From Prolixibacteraceae bacterium (GTDB lineage: Bacteria > Bacteroidota > Bacteroidia > Bacteroidales > Prolixibacteraceae): 64,000 nt of DNA. Numbering within the stretch: the first letter of the stretch is position 1; each line of letters opens with the position of its first letter. The notes below the pieces were generated by a model. That model was not told the origin of the DNA. It did no database searches and saw only the letters and a program-made list of their open reading frames with translations. Below are positions 9,104 through 17,574 of the stretch, one piece after another. The DNA lies in the NCBI GenBank assembly GCA_019720755.1, contig CP081303.1, positions 1,984,001 through 2,048,000 of the forward strand. The letters run 5' to 3'. The position numbers and the translations under genes were made by a program.

Positions 9104-10123
9104 CTAAAAGATCCCTAAAAGACGATTAATCTTTCCTCCTGCCACACAATCATCATCCGCGTTCTCTATCAAAGTTCGCACAGAAAGACGATGATTTTCG
9201 AAATAAGAGTCATACAACTGCTCTTTGTTCCTAGCAGTGTTTGGAATCACCTCTAAGTCTGTCATACTTCTTAAGCGGATCTCCATCGTTTGGTTGTCAA
9301 AATAGTTAAAGGAGTTTCCGGAACGAAAAGTATAGTAGTCTGTAAAGATATGGCGGTCGTGGTTGTCCGATGTTTTACATAAAACGATATTTAAATTATA
9401 GCAATCTTTATCGATACTCTTTTGAATCTCTCTATCGATTCTTTTCTTCAAAACAGATATTTCAGTCGGTTCAATAGAGTCCCTCCCTTTGGTATATATC
9501 TTACTCGTTACAATGGTTATATGAAGCTTTTCATGACACTCCTTCTGCCCTCTCAAATAAGCCTCTAAAATAGAGATGAGATTCGAGATATTATAGTGCG
9601 CACAGATATAGTTATCTACAAGCACAAAAGAAGAGGAAGGGTGACCTAGCTCTTTTAAACTTTGCCACGAATAAAAATCATTATCCAAAGGATCTTTGGG
9701 ATTAATACAGATTGTTCTGCCTTCCGTATACGGTTGCCAACGCTGTAATATTTCGTCCATCTCAATCTTTGGAATCGAATCGAAACTTTCATTAAAAGAG
9801 AACTTCAAACGCTCTTCCCGATCATATAGAGACACCTTATTTTGAACCAACTCGGCTTTTCCATTTCCTGTAGCCACTGCATTAAACAGCGTTTGTAGAA
9901 TGAGATTATGAAATCCATTAGAATCTTTCTGTGTCTTGGCATACTCTAAGAAACGATCCGCTTCATTATCGATAAGCAACACATTCTCATCTCTTTGAAT
10001 AAAATTGATAAGATGTAACAGTTGTTGCATCTCTGCCTGTTGTATAAATGGGTCTAGACTGTTTTTAAGTACCAACAGTTGATCAAAAAGTTGGTCTGTA
10101 CAATAAGTTGCAGCATTTCTCAT
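9104..10123 (-). CDS. possible PLD/MIT_C-like protein paired with an ATPase
   Basis: A 339-residue soluble protein. Its C-terminal part (about 160-290) has a pattern reminiscent of the PLD-like fold of MIT_C-type domains: a strand ending VLVDNYIC at 167-174, a strand LHITIVTSK at 200-208, and an HDR motif at 255-257 within HDRHIFTDYYTF, followed by SGNSFNYF. That assignment is by eye and weak. The gene begins 11 bases after the ATPase gene on the same strand, so they are certainly co-transcribed and probably act together. The ATPase-plus-partner layout is typical of phage-defence cassettes, where the second gene is often the effector. Confidence 0.55.
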   Translation of the reverse strand: MRNAATYCTDQLFDQLLVLKNSLDPFIQQAEMQQLLHLINFIQRDENVLLIDNEADRFLEYAKTQKDSNGFHNLILQTLFNAVATGNGKAELVQNKVSLYDREERLKFSFNESFDSIPKIEMDEILQRWQPYTEGRTICINPKDPLDNDFYSWQSLKELGHPSSSFVLVDNYICAHYNISNLISILEAYLRGQKECHEKLHITIVTSKIYTKGRDSIEPTEISVLKKRIDREIQKSIDKDCYNLNIVLCKTSDNHDRHIFTDYYTFRSGNSFNYFDNQTMEIRLRSMTDLEVIPNTARNKEQLYDSYFENHRLSVRTLIENADDDCVAGGKINRLLGIF

Positions 10124-10134
10124 CTTAAACCATT

Positions 10135-12399
10135 TTATTTATTCACCTCACCCGTTAGCAGCCCCATCATCAAATTCGATGACTCATCAAAGAAACCTTG
10201 TCCAAATTGATTATCTAAAGTCCCTTTGGGGGTAATATTAATTCGCTCTATATGTTTTTTTCCTTCAGGGATATTGTTTGGAGGATATAAATAATATATC
10301 ACACTTTCATCGCTTGATATTGCTCCCTTTGCTGTTAAGAATTGCATTTTGCGAATTAGATATTCGGAGTGGGTCTCTACGACAAATTGGACATCAAATC
10401 GTTTCACAGCATCCACCAACATATCTGCCAAAAGCGATTGTAATTTAGGGTGTAGATTACACTCAGGCTCTTCTAAAAGAAATAGTTTCTGATACTCTCC
10501 TTTTGTTTGCTTTATCGGGATGGTTTCGATCTCTTCCTTAAGGATATTAAATTTATTTTGCTGAATCTCAGATTTACCACAACGAAATTGTATACATTGG
10601 GTCTCGGCATTTGAATCTAACCTAGGCAAAGACGGTAAGTTTTTACATTCCACTCGATAAACTACAATTGCTCCCTTTTCGACGGAATAAAATGCTCTAC
10701 GTATACTCTTTGGATTATACAAATCGTTTACGCCAGGAAGATCCAAAAAGGATCCTTTCTCTTTCTCTTTCTGTTTTGCTTTGGACTCTTCCCAAGCTTT
10801 TCTATCTTCTTTATCAAGCGAATTGTTCATTTCTCTCAGTTGATCTGCAATACGGCTTTCACAGTTGGTAGCAATCTTCAATAGAATTGCAATCAATTGA
10901 GAGTAACCAAATCCAGTATCTGCAATATTGGTTTCTGTTCCATCAAAATTGATTACCCAAACACGATGCATATACCCTTCTATCTGCTCAATACGAAGTC
11001 CTAACCCGATGCCAAGCGTTCGAATCCAATAGTCTATAAAGTTATTGGCGTCCTTAGAGTGTACAATATATTTTCGCAATTGGTTCTCACTCTTTTCTCG
11101 GATATTCTCATCCGTTTCTATGCGATTGACTTTACCCCAAAGTTTGCGATATAAAGCATCAGATTCCGTTTTATCAATCCCAACCGCATCCATAAATTTT
11201 TGGAGTGTATTATTCTTCTCTTGTAATATCTCCTCTGAAGTTTTAGTTCTTGTCTTATTTGCACTCCAATCTTCTCCACGAATCATAACTTCAGGTGTTG
11301 CATTCTCTACAACTTCTCTAATATTGTCAAAGAAATAACTTGAATGACCTGAGTCCTGTTGATTATAGTATGCCAATAGATCTTCATTAAAATCAGTTCC
11401 CTCACTCTCTAAGTGATACAATCTTCTGGTATTAGAACGTTGCACATTACACAATAGCAATGAAGGCATACCCACATACTGAAGTAAGCTATTTTCAGCT
11501 TCATAATAGTTATTGGCACACTCCACAAGAGAATCATTATAGATATCATGAATTGGCATCTCTCCAAAGTACTTGGCTATCTCTTCATGAGGATCATTCT
11601 CTTTGGTAAACGTTAGGGACGAAAAAAAGGTATCTTTAAAGCTACAAAGAAAAGGAACGTCTTTCAGATACTCAGGTACATGTGAAGTAGGAGTATTTTC
11701 AGAGACTTTTTTATGATAGAATGCATGAAATATTCGTTGAAGAAATGTATCACACTCATCATAAGAGAATTGGTCTCTATCTTCCAAGGCAATATGTAAA
11801 AACACCAAATTCTTTTCAATACCATGTTCGATACAATACCTCTCCCATACTTGATAGAAGCTATTTTTATATCGATAAGTATAACATGGAGTATCATAGG
11901 TTGAAAAAGTTCCCCAATCGGATTTATTCTCAAAATATTTTCTATCAAAACCAAAGGAGTAGATACAAGCCTCAGGCACTTCCTCGTCAGAAGTTAACTT
12001 CTTAAAAGGATCTAGTGCGATCTCCTCCTTTAAAAATTGGAGACCTACCAGTTTATTAAATGCATTGAAATATAACTTGACATATAGATTGGCATCCTCC
12101 ATTCCAAACATCGGCAAGGTAATCCCCTTATAGTGCAACGTAAAAGCAACCTCATTTTCACTTCCTTTAGAGTGGATTGCCTCCATGGAACCTAGATGAT
12201 GTTTTTTCCCATTGAAATTTAACGAATGAAGTCCGTCATTTTGAAAACTATCCTCTAGAAGCATCAGTGCCTTTAAAAGGGAGCTCTTTCCACAACTATT
12301 TACCCCTGTAAGAATCGTAATAGGATTAAAGTCGACACTCGTATTCTCTCTGAAATTACGAAAATTCTCCATACTAATCCCCGATAGCATCTCTCTCAT
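10135..12399 (-). CDS. DUF3696-type AAA/ABC-like ATPase (OLD-like)
   Basis: A 754-residue ATPase. The N terminus (ISMENFRNF) leads into Walker A GVNSCGKSS at 32-40, the form used by RecF/SMC/OLD-type ATPases. Walker B is FLLEEPE at 640-646, followed by NLHPKLQ and then ETHSEYLIR with the switch His677. A DUF3696-like tail (TPKGTLDNQFGQGFFDE) closes the protein. The long middle region (100-560) contains charged, probably coiled-coil segments. No Toprim nuclease domain is visible, so the activity that acts on a target probably resides in the partner 11 bases downstream. A defence role is inference. Confidence 0.8.
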   Translation of the reverse strand: MREMLSGISMENFRNFRENTSVDFNPITILTGVNSCGKSSLLKALMLLEDSFQNDGLHSLNFNGKKHHLGSMEAIHSKGSENEVAFTLHYKGITLPMFGMEDANLYVKLYFNAFNKLVGLQFLKEEIALDPFKKLTSDEEVPEACIYSFGFDRKYFENKSDWGTFSTYDTPCYTYRYKNSFYQVWERYCIEHGIEKNLVFLHIALEDRDQFSYDECDTFLQRIFHAFYHKKVSENTPTSHVPEYLKDVPFLCSFKDTFFSSLTFTKENDPHEEIAKYFGEMPIHDIYNDSLVECANNYYEAENSLLQYVGMPSLLLCNVQRSNTRRLYHLESEGTDFNEDLLAYYNQQDSGHSSYFFDNIREVVENATPEVMIRGEDWSANKTRTKTSEEILQEKNNTLQKFMDAVGIDKTESDALYRKLWGKVNRIETDENIREKSENQLRKYIVHSKDANNFIDYWIRTLGIGLGLRIEQIEGYMHRVWVINFDGTETNIADTGFGYSQLIAILLKIATNCESRIADQLREMNNSLDKEDRKAWEESKAKQKEKEKGSFLDLPGVNDLYNPKSIRRAFYSVEKGAIVVYRVECKNLPSLPRLDSNAETQCIQFRCGKSEIQQNKFNILKEEIETIPIKQTKGEYQKLFLLEEPECNLHPKLQSLLADMLVDAVKRFDVQFVVETHSEYLIRKMQFLTAKGAISSDESVIYYLYPPNNIPEGKKHIERINITPKGTLDNQFGQGFFDESSNLMMGLLTGEVNK

Positions 12400-12771
12400 G
12401 TCATTTATTTAAGTTATTGTTATATTTAATTGCAGCCTCTATAAAAATATAAATATTTAGGTCTTAATAAGATTTTAATCTGGGATATTTTATAAAAAAA
12501 CAAAGTAAAAAAGCAGAAATAAAAGACAGAAAGGATCTTAAATCCTCCAAATTGTTGAGCTCCTCCATTTATTAATAGGTCTAATCCTGAACTGGGATAA
12601 ACCATGTAGATGAACTGTCAACCTATATGTAGATTTACAAGGAGAATCGCATTAGGTCTAACTGCAACAGTATTATCTCTTCAAACACATGATACTCCTT
12701 TTTCTAAAAAATAATCCCCCTTCCTCTGACAAGAGAGAAAGGGGGATGTTTCGAATTGAAATCATGAAATG
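12400..12771. other. intergenic region without a gene
   Basis: AT-rich spacer. Its right end holds the prmA terminator and its left end the promoter region of the ATPase operon. No small ORF or repeat stands out. Confidence 0.6.
12714..12748 (-). terminator. terminator of the mltG-prmA operon
   Basis: Stem ATCCCCCTTCCTCT / AGAGAAAGGGGGAT with one or two mismatches, followed on the minus strand by TTATTTTTT. It starts 24 bases after the prmA stop. Confidence 0.85.
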
Positions 12772-13617
12772 CTATTGCTTCTCCAAAAGCACTACGGCCC
12801 ATCCTTGGTTTTCGTAAGTATCTCGATAGACATACCCAAGGGATTCAGCTTTTAGTCGAATATCCTGCACATCCTCCACAAAGAAACCACTCATATACAA
12901 TAGTCCTCCTGTAATTTGAACCGAGGCATATTTAGGCATATCTTGCAATAGAATGTTCTTATGAATATTGGCCAATACCACCTCATAAAGAGCATCCTCA
13001 GGAATGGCTGTGGCATCACCAAGAATAGGACGAATTACTTGATTCACTCCATTAATCTCACTATTCTGGGTAGTACTATCAAAACACCAAGCATCGATAT
13101 CAATGGCATCGACATGTTTTGCACCACGTTTGGCTGTCATAATACCCAATATTCCAGTACCACAGCCCATATCAAGGATTGTCTTATCGGCACAGTCCAA
13201 AGCGATCAACTGTTCTAAAATAGTGGCTGTCGTTTCATGATCACCAGTACCAAAACTCATATTAGGAACAATCTCAATCTGATAAGGGTAGTCCGAATCA
13301 GATGCAGGGCCAACAGCCCTAATTAAAATTTGGTCTGCAATCACCATCTCCGTAAAAGACTCTTGCTCCCATACTTGGTTCCAGTTTTGATCTGGCACCT
13401 CTTCACTTTGAGTCTCTACAGTATATAATGGTGCAAAATCTAAAGAACCATTTTCCACCAAGGAAACATCAAAGAGATCTGATTGAACATATGCCTCAAA
13501 CACCTCCTCTTCCGATACAAAACTATCATACCCTATCTCACCTAAAGCAGCGGTAAGAAGGTCTCTATTCACCGAGTTGTCTGGAGTGATTGTACAGACT
13601 GTCTTTATATATTTCAT
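12772..13617 (-). CDS. prmA: ribosomal protein L11 methyltransferase
   Basis: PrmA trimethylates ribosomal protein L11 with S-adenosylmethionine. I place the start at the ATG at 13617 (281 residues), because the longer form begins at a TTG inside mltG and MKYIKTVC is the usual N terminus. The N-terminal substrate-recognition domain is followed by the methyltransferase fold: DMGCGTGILG (SAM loop), DIDAWC (motif II) and VLANIHKNIL (motif IV region). Length and order fit the family. It follows mltG by 10 bases and shares its terminator. Confidence 0.93.
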   Translation of the reverse strand: MKYIKTVCTITPDNSVNRDLLTAALGEIGYDSFVSEEEVFEAYVQSDLFDVSLVENGSLDFAPLYTVETQSEEVPDQNWNQVWEQESFTEMVIADQILIRAVGPASDSDYPYQIEIVPNMSFGTGDHETTATILEQLIALDCADKTILDMGCGTGILGIMTAKRGAKHVDAIDIDAWCFDSTTQNSEINGVNQVIRPILGDATAIPEDALYEVVLANIHKNILLQDMPKYASVQITGGLLYMSGFFVEDVQDIRLKAESLGYVYRDTYENQGWAVVLLEKQ

Positions 13618-13627
13618 TCTAATATGA

Positions 13628-14704
13628 TTATTTTCGATGACTTTTAAAGCCAATCCTTCTTCTATTTAACTCTTTTTGATACGCTTTTGCATTAATCAAA
13701 TGCTGGCGGTAACTCTTAGCAAATGCATGGTACCCATCAAAGCTCTTGTTTGCACAGAAATAGAGATAATTATGGTGGGTATAATTCAACACCGCATCCA
13801 CAGCTTCTACTGAAGGGAAACAGATTGGTCCAGGAGGCAATCCTTTATATTTATAGGTGTTATAAGGAGAATCAATCTTTAGGTCGTCCTTCAAAATACG
13901 AGAAATCGTAAAGTCACCCAAAGCATACTTCACTGTAGGATCAGCTTGCAAAGGCCATCCTCTTTTTAAGCGATTCATATAGACTCCAGCCACTTTAGCC
14001 ATCTCATCTGTATGACGAACTTCCTCTTGAACAATCGAAGCCAAAGTAGTCACCTGAATAGCACTCAACTTTGCCTCTTTTGCCTTTGCTAATCGTGTTT
14101 TATTCCAAAAAGTTTGATACTCTTTATGCATCTTAACCAATACTTTTTGAGGTGTAGTGGTCCAATAGATCTCATAACTATTCGGAATAAACATTACAGG
14201 GTATGTCTGCTTATCAAATCCGAAAGCTTTCATCTGAGCAGTATCATTAAGGGCCTTCAAAACTTCAGTAGAGTCAGCCATAATATCCTTCGCTATTTTA
14301 CCAGCTAGATCTGGAAAAAAACGAACATTATTAAAGGTCAAAGTGATAGGAGTTTGGTTTCCTGCAAGAAACTGGTTCACTAAGTTGTTTCCGATGGTCC
14401 CCTTCTTTAAAAGATAGTAACCAGGCTTTAACTTCTGGTCTAGATGTTTCTTTTTAGCTAAAAAATCAAATGCTTTATGATCAAGTAGCGCGTCCTTTTT
14501 TGTCAAGCTATCACATAGATCATCATAGGTGGTATTCGGTCCAATGTAGACACCACACTCTTGCTTTACAATGGAATGGAACACATATCCGAACATTTTA
14601 TACGCATACAGTCCTGCTCCAATTGTTAGCAATACAATCACAACAGCAATATTACGTCCCATCTTAGGGCGTATTAATGCTTGATTCGATTTTTCAATAG
14701 ACAT
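13628..14704 (-). CDS. mltG: endolytic murein transglycosylase MltG
   Basis: MltG cleaves nascent glycan strands at the inner membrane and limits their length. The 358-residue protein has one N-terminal membrane segment (about 18-36), a LysM-like region, and the YceG domain: ASIVQEEV at 222-229 (the catalytic glutamate lies in this stretch), NRLKRGWPLQADPTVKYALG, and YNTYKYKGLPPGPI. These are diagnostic of the family. It is transcribed with prmA downstream. The start ATG lies 220 bases from the divergent fprA gene. Confidence 0.93.
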   Translation of the reverse strand: MSIEKSNQALIRPKMGRNIAVVIVLLTIGAGLYAYKMFGYVFHSIVKQECGVYIGPNTTYDDLCDSLTKKDALLDHKAFDFLAKKKHLDQKLKPGYYLLKKGTIGNNLVNQFLAGNQTPITLTFNNVRFFPDLAGKIAKDIMADSTEVLKALNDTAQMKAFGFDKQTYPVMFIPNSYEIYWTTTPQKVLVKMHKEYQTFWNKTRLAKAKEAKLSAIQVTTLASIVQEEVRHTDEMAKVAGVYMNRLKRGWPLQADPTVKYALGDFTISRILKDDLKIDSPYNTYKYKGLPPGPICFPSVEAVDAVLNYTHHNYLYFCANKSFDGYHAFAKSYRQHLINAKAYQKELNRRRIGFKSHRK

Positions 14705-14850
14705 TTTATTTTATCTGTTTTAAGTTTTTTTTTAATATTCATGACGAATTTAATATGAAAGCACTGCTTCACCAAATAAACCAAGGGTAGAATTAAAGAC
14801 ACTAATATCTTATTTTGACATTTTTTAGTTATTTATTAAACTATAATTAT

Positions 14851-14858
14851 TACATTTG
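14851..14858 (+). promoter_or_regulatory. Bacteroidota-type -7 element upstream of fprA
   Basis: TACATTTG fits the TAnnTTTG consensus and lies 66 bases before the fprA ATG. A good -33 TTG at the usual 19-21 base spacing is not evident, so confidence is moderate. Confidence 0.45.
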
Positions 14859-14924
14859 CGCGTATTATAATAAGCCTCAACACAAAAGGCTTAGCATGTT
14901 TAATTTGAGATTATTATATTATTT

Positions 14925-16124
14925 ATGCATCAAGTAAAAATATCCGACGACATCTTTCATGTAGGTGTTAATGACAGACGATCTGAAAGGTTTGAAAATT
15001 ATTGGCCACTAGACAAAGGAATAGCATATAATTCTTACCTTATTGTAGACGAAAAAATTGCGTTATTAGACACTTTAGAACGGGCTTTTATTGATGAATA
15101 TATAGACAATATCAAAAATGTAATTGGAGATAGAGAGGTAGATTACCTCATTATTAACCACATGGAACCTGACCACTCTGGAGCAATTAGAGCAATTGTA
15201 AAAGAGTTTCCTAATATCACATTTGTTGGTAACAAAAAAACCTTTCCAATGCTGGAAAGCTTCTATAAATTCACGGAAAACACTCTTGAGATTAAAGATG
15301 GTGAAAACCTAAGTCTTGGGAAGCACAACCTTCAGTTTCATACCATCCCTATGGTTCACTGGCCAGAAACAATGGTTACATACGAAACAACCACAAAGAC
15401 ACTATTCTCTGCCGATGCTTTTGGTAGTTTTGGTGCTTTAAATGGAGGCATTTTCGATGATGAGCTTGATTTATCATACTATGAAGAAGAGATGATGAGA
15501 TACTTTACCAATATCGTTGGTAAATATTGTCCTCATACCCAAAAAGCATTACGTAAGCTGGACGGTCTAGAAATTAAGACTATTGCTGCACTACATGGTC
15601 CAATTTGGAGATCTCATATAGATATGATACTTGAGAAATATGAGAAATGGAGTACATATCAGTCAGACAAAGGGGTAGTTATCGTATATGGAACGATGTA
15701 TGGTAATACAGAAAAGATGGCTGAAACCATTGCAAGACAACTTGCTGTAAGGGGGGTTAAAAATGTTCGTGTATACGATGCATCTAAAACACATCCATCT
15801 TACATAATATCTGATATCTTTAAGTTCAAAGGTTTTATTATCGGGAGTTGTGCATACAATAACGAAATGTTCCCAACTGTAGAGACATTGGTAAACAAAA
15901 TCAAACATATGGGGATTAAGAAAAAATCTCTTGGTGTGTTTGGATCTTTTGCTTGGAATGGCGGAGGAGTAAAGAACCTAATGAAATTTGCAGAAGATAT
16001 CAAGTGGGAGGTAGTGGCAAATCCTGTAGAAGAGAAAGGATCTCTTAAGGAAGATAAATTTCAACAATGTGTTGATCTTGCCAACGCCATGGCAGACCAA
16101 TTAGAGGCCGAGTTTGGAGCATAA
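14925..16124 (+). CDS. fprA: FprA-family flavodiiron protein
   Basis: A 399-residue A-type flavoprotein that reduces O2 to water (or NO to N2O) in anaerobes. The N-terminal metallo-beta-lactamase-like domain carries the di-iron ligands in HMEPDH (His79, Glu81, Asp83, His84), the VHWPETM segment, the SADAFG aspartate and a C-terminal-side ALHGP histidine. A flavodoxin domain follows from about 245 with the FMN loop YGTMYGNTEKM. There is no rubredoxin domain, so an external electron donor is needed. The gene is monocistronic with its own promoter and a terminator shared with the convergent gene. It indicates exposure of an anaerobe to oxygen. Confidence 0.93.
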   Translation: MHQVKISDDIFHVGVNDRRSERFENYWPLDKGIAYNSYLIVDEKIALLDTLERAFIDEYIDNIKNVIGDREVDYLIINHMEPDHSGAIRAIVKEFPNITFVGNKKTFPMLESFYKFTENTLEIKDGENLSLGKHNLQFHTIPMVHWPETMVTYETTTKTLFSADAFGSFGALNGGIFDDELDLSYYEEEMMRYFTNIVGKYCPHTQKALRKLDGLEIKTIAALHGPIWRSHIDMILEKYEKWSTYQSDKGVVIVYGTMYGNTEKMAETIARQLAVRGVKNVRVYDASKTHPSYIISDIFKFKGFIIGSCAYNNEMFPTVETLVNKIKHMGIKKKSLGVFGSFAWNGGGVKNLMKFAEDIKWEVVANPVEEKGSLKEDKFQQCVDLANAMADQLEAEFGA

Positions 16125-16149
16125 ACAGGGCTCTTTAATATACTAAAAT

Positions 16150-16179
16150 AAAAGGCACCCTCTTTAGAAGGTGCCTTTA
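16150..16179. terminator. bidirectional terminator
   Basis: AAAGGCACC / GGTGCCTTT stem with A-run before and T-run after, between the convergent fprA and DHOD-like genes. It can serve both strands. Confidence 0.85.
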
Positions 16180-16216
16180 TTGCTTAAAAATAAAACTCAA
16201 ATCAGAACGTAAGAAA

Positions 16217-17251
16217 TTATAATGTTAGTTTCTCTGTCATCTTTTTCAATGGATATTTCTTCGCCACGTTTGTAGAGTGAATCATCATATCCACATATCC
16301 TTTACGTGAAAATATTCGCTTGCTTTCACGACATTCAATAGATAGATTGCCCCTAAAATCCTCCAATCTGTCATACCCTTTAGATGCCATCCATCCCTTT
16401 AGCTCCTCTAGCATTCGAGGAATATATTCCACCTTATGACGGTAAACAGTACTTACAACTTGTACAGATTCAGCTCCAGCCAATATCATCTTTACAATAT
16501 CATATCCATTTCTTACACCACCAGAACCGATCAGCTCAGCAATGATATTTGAATATAATTTACCGATAAAAGGAAACGATCGATGTAGGATAGAATCTGA
16601 AGTTACATCCACGTCAAAAGACATCTGTTCCGTTTGGGTATTAATATCAGGGAAAATAGGATTTCCAAAAAGAACCAACGAATCAACTCCAGCTCGATCT
16701 AATAACTTCACATGATGAAGAAGATTAGTGAAATAGGGACTTAGCTTCGCTGCGACTGGAATATGCAAATTAGATTTAAGAAGCTCTACTATTCTACACT
16801 GCTCCAATTCTGTATGTTTTGAGTTATAACTCCACGAAAAGTTAGGGACACAGAAATTTAGCTCAATCCCTTTCACTCCTTGATCCTCTAATGCTTTAGC
16901 ATAAGTTACCCAAGCATCAGGATGAAGACAGTTAAGACTCCCAATCACAGGAACATTGAGTCTTTTTACAAGATCTCGCACATTGCTTAGATGTGCATGC
17001 AAGTCTCCATGTCGAACAAAAGGAAACATATTGCGCTTGGCATGTTGTTTTATTTCATACTTACGTTGTTGTGATTCAGAGAATTGATTCATCATCGCAA
17101 CTTCTTCAAAAAGCGTAGGATAAACGACGGCACCAATACCATTATCCATCGCATCCATCACTATATTGGGAGAAAGAGAGAGGTCTGAAGCACCTAATAC
17201 TAATGGAGAGGAGATCTCCATGCCCATATATTTTGTTGAAAAGCAAACCAT
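16217..17251 (-). CDS. dihydroorotate dehydrogenase-like FMN protein
   Basis: A 344-residue TIM-barrel protein of the DHOD family. Visible landmarks are a conserved N terminus (STKYMGMEISSPLVLGAS), VPVIGSLNC, GIELNFCVPN, VAAKLSPYFTN (FMN-binding Lys), SGGVRNGYD (phosphate loop) and AGAESVQVVS. It differs from PyrD in the active-site loop and belongs to the DHOD-like group common in Bacteroidota, whose substrate is unproven. It stands alone, not in a pyrimidine operon. Confidence 0.8.
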   Translation of the reverse strand: MVCFSTKYMGMEISSPLVLGASDLSLSPNIVMDAMDNGIGAVVYPTLFEEVAMMNQFSESQQRKYEIKQHAKRNMFPFVRHGDLHAHLSNVRDLVKRLNVPVIGSLNCLHPDAWVTYAKALEDQGVKGIELNFCVPNFSWSYNSKHTELEQCRIVELLKSNLHIPVAAKLSPYFTNLLHHVKLLDRAGVDSLVLFGNPIFPDINTQTEQMSFDVDVTSDSILHRSFPFIGKLYSNIIAELIGSGGVRNGYDIVKMILAGAESVQVVSTVYRHKVEYIPRMLEELKGWMASKGYDRLEDFRGNLSIECRESKRIFSRKGYVDMMIHSTNVAKKYPLKKMTEKLTL

Positions 17252-17574
17252 AAGCCTAGTTCTATTCTAAAGGATTTGAAATTAAATAGGGTTTATGAAA
17301 TACAACAACATACAATAGTTTAAGTTCAAAGCAATGATTCTTTTTAGAAAAATTAATGGACTTAATCACACTATTCATATGCTACAAACTAAACATAAAG
17401 GTTGAGTTTCCATACGATTCTATTCATAAATAGATACAATTCATACACATGTTACCTGTTTCATCACGAACGATACAAATAGAAAACAAGAGAGAGGTAC
17501 ATAATAGCACCTCTCTCACCACTTTAAACATCAAGAATACACGGCTGTTGTGAATTTAGTAGAATAAACAGATC
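17252..17574. other. intergenic region without a gene
   Basis: AT-rich spacer between two minus-strand units, holding the promoter of the DHOD-like gene and the terminator of the ABC operon. Nothing else is evident. Confidence 0.6.
17490..17518 (-). terminator. terminator of the ABC exporter operon
   Basis: GAGAGAGGT / ACCTCTCTC-type stem with a 9-base loop; TTGTTTT follows on the minus strand. It lies 57 bases after the second ABC gene. Confidence 0.75.
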
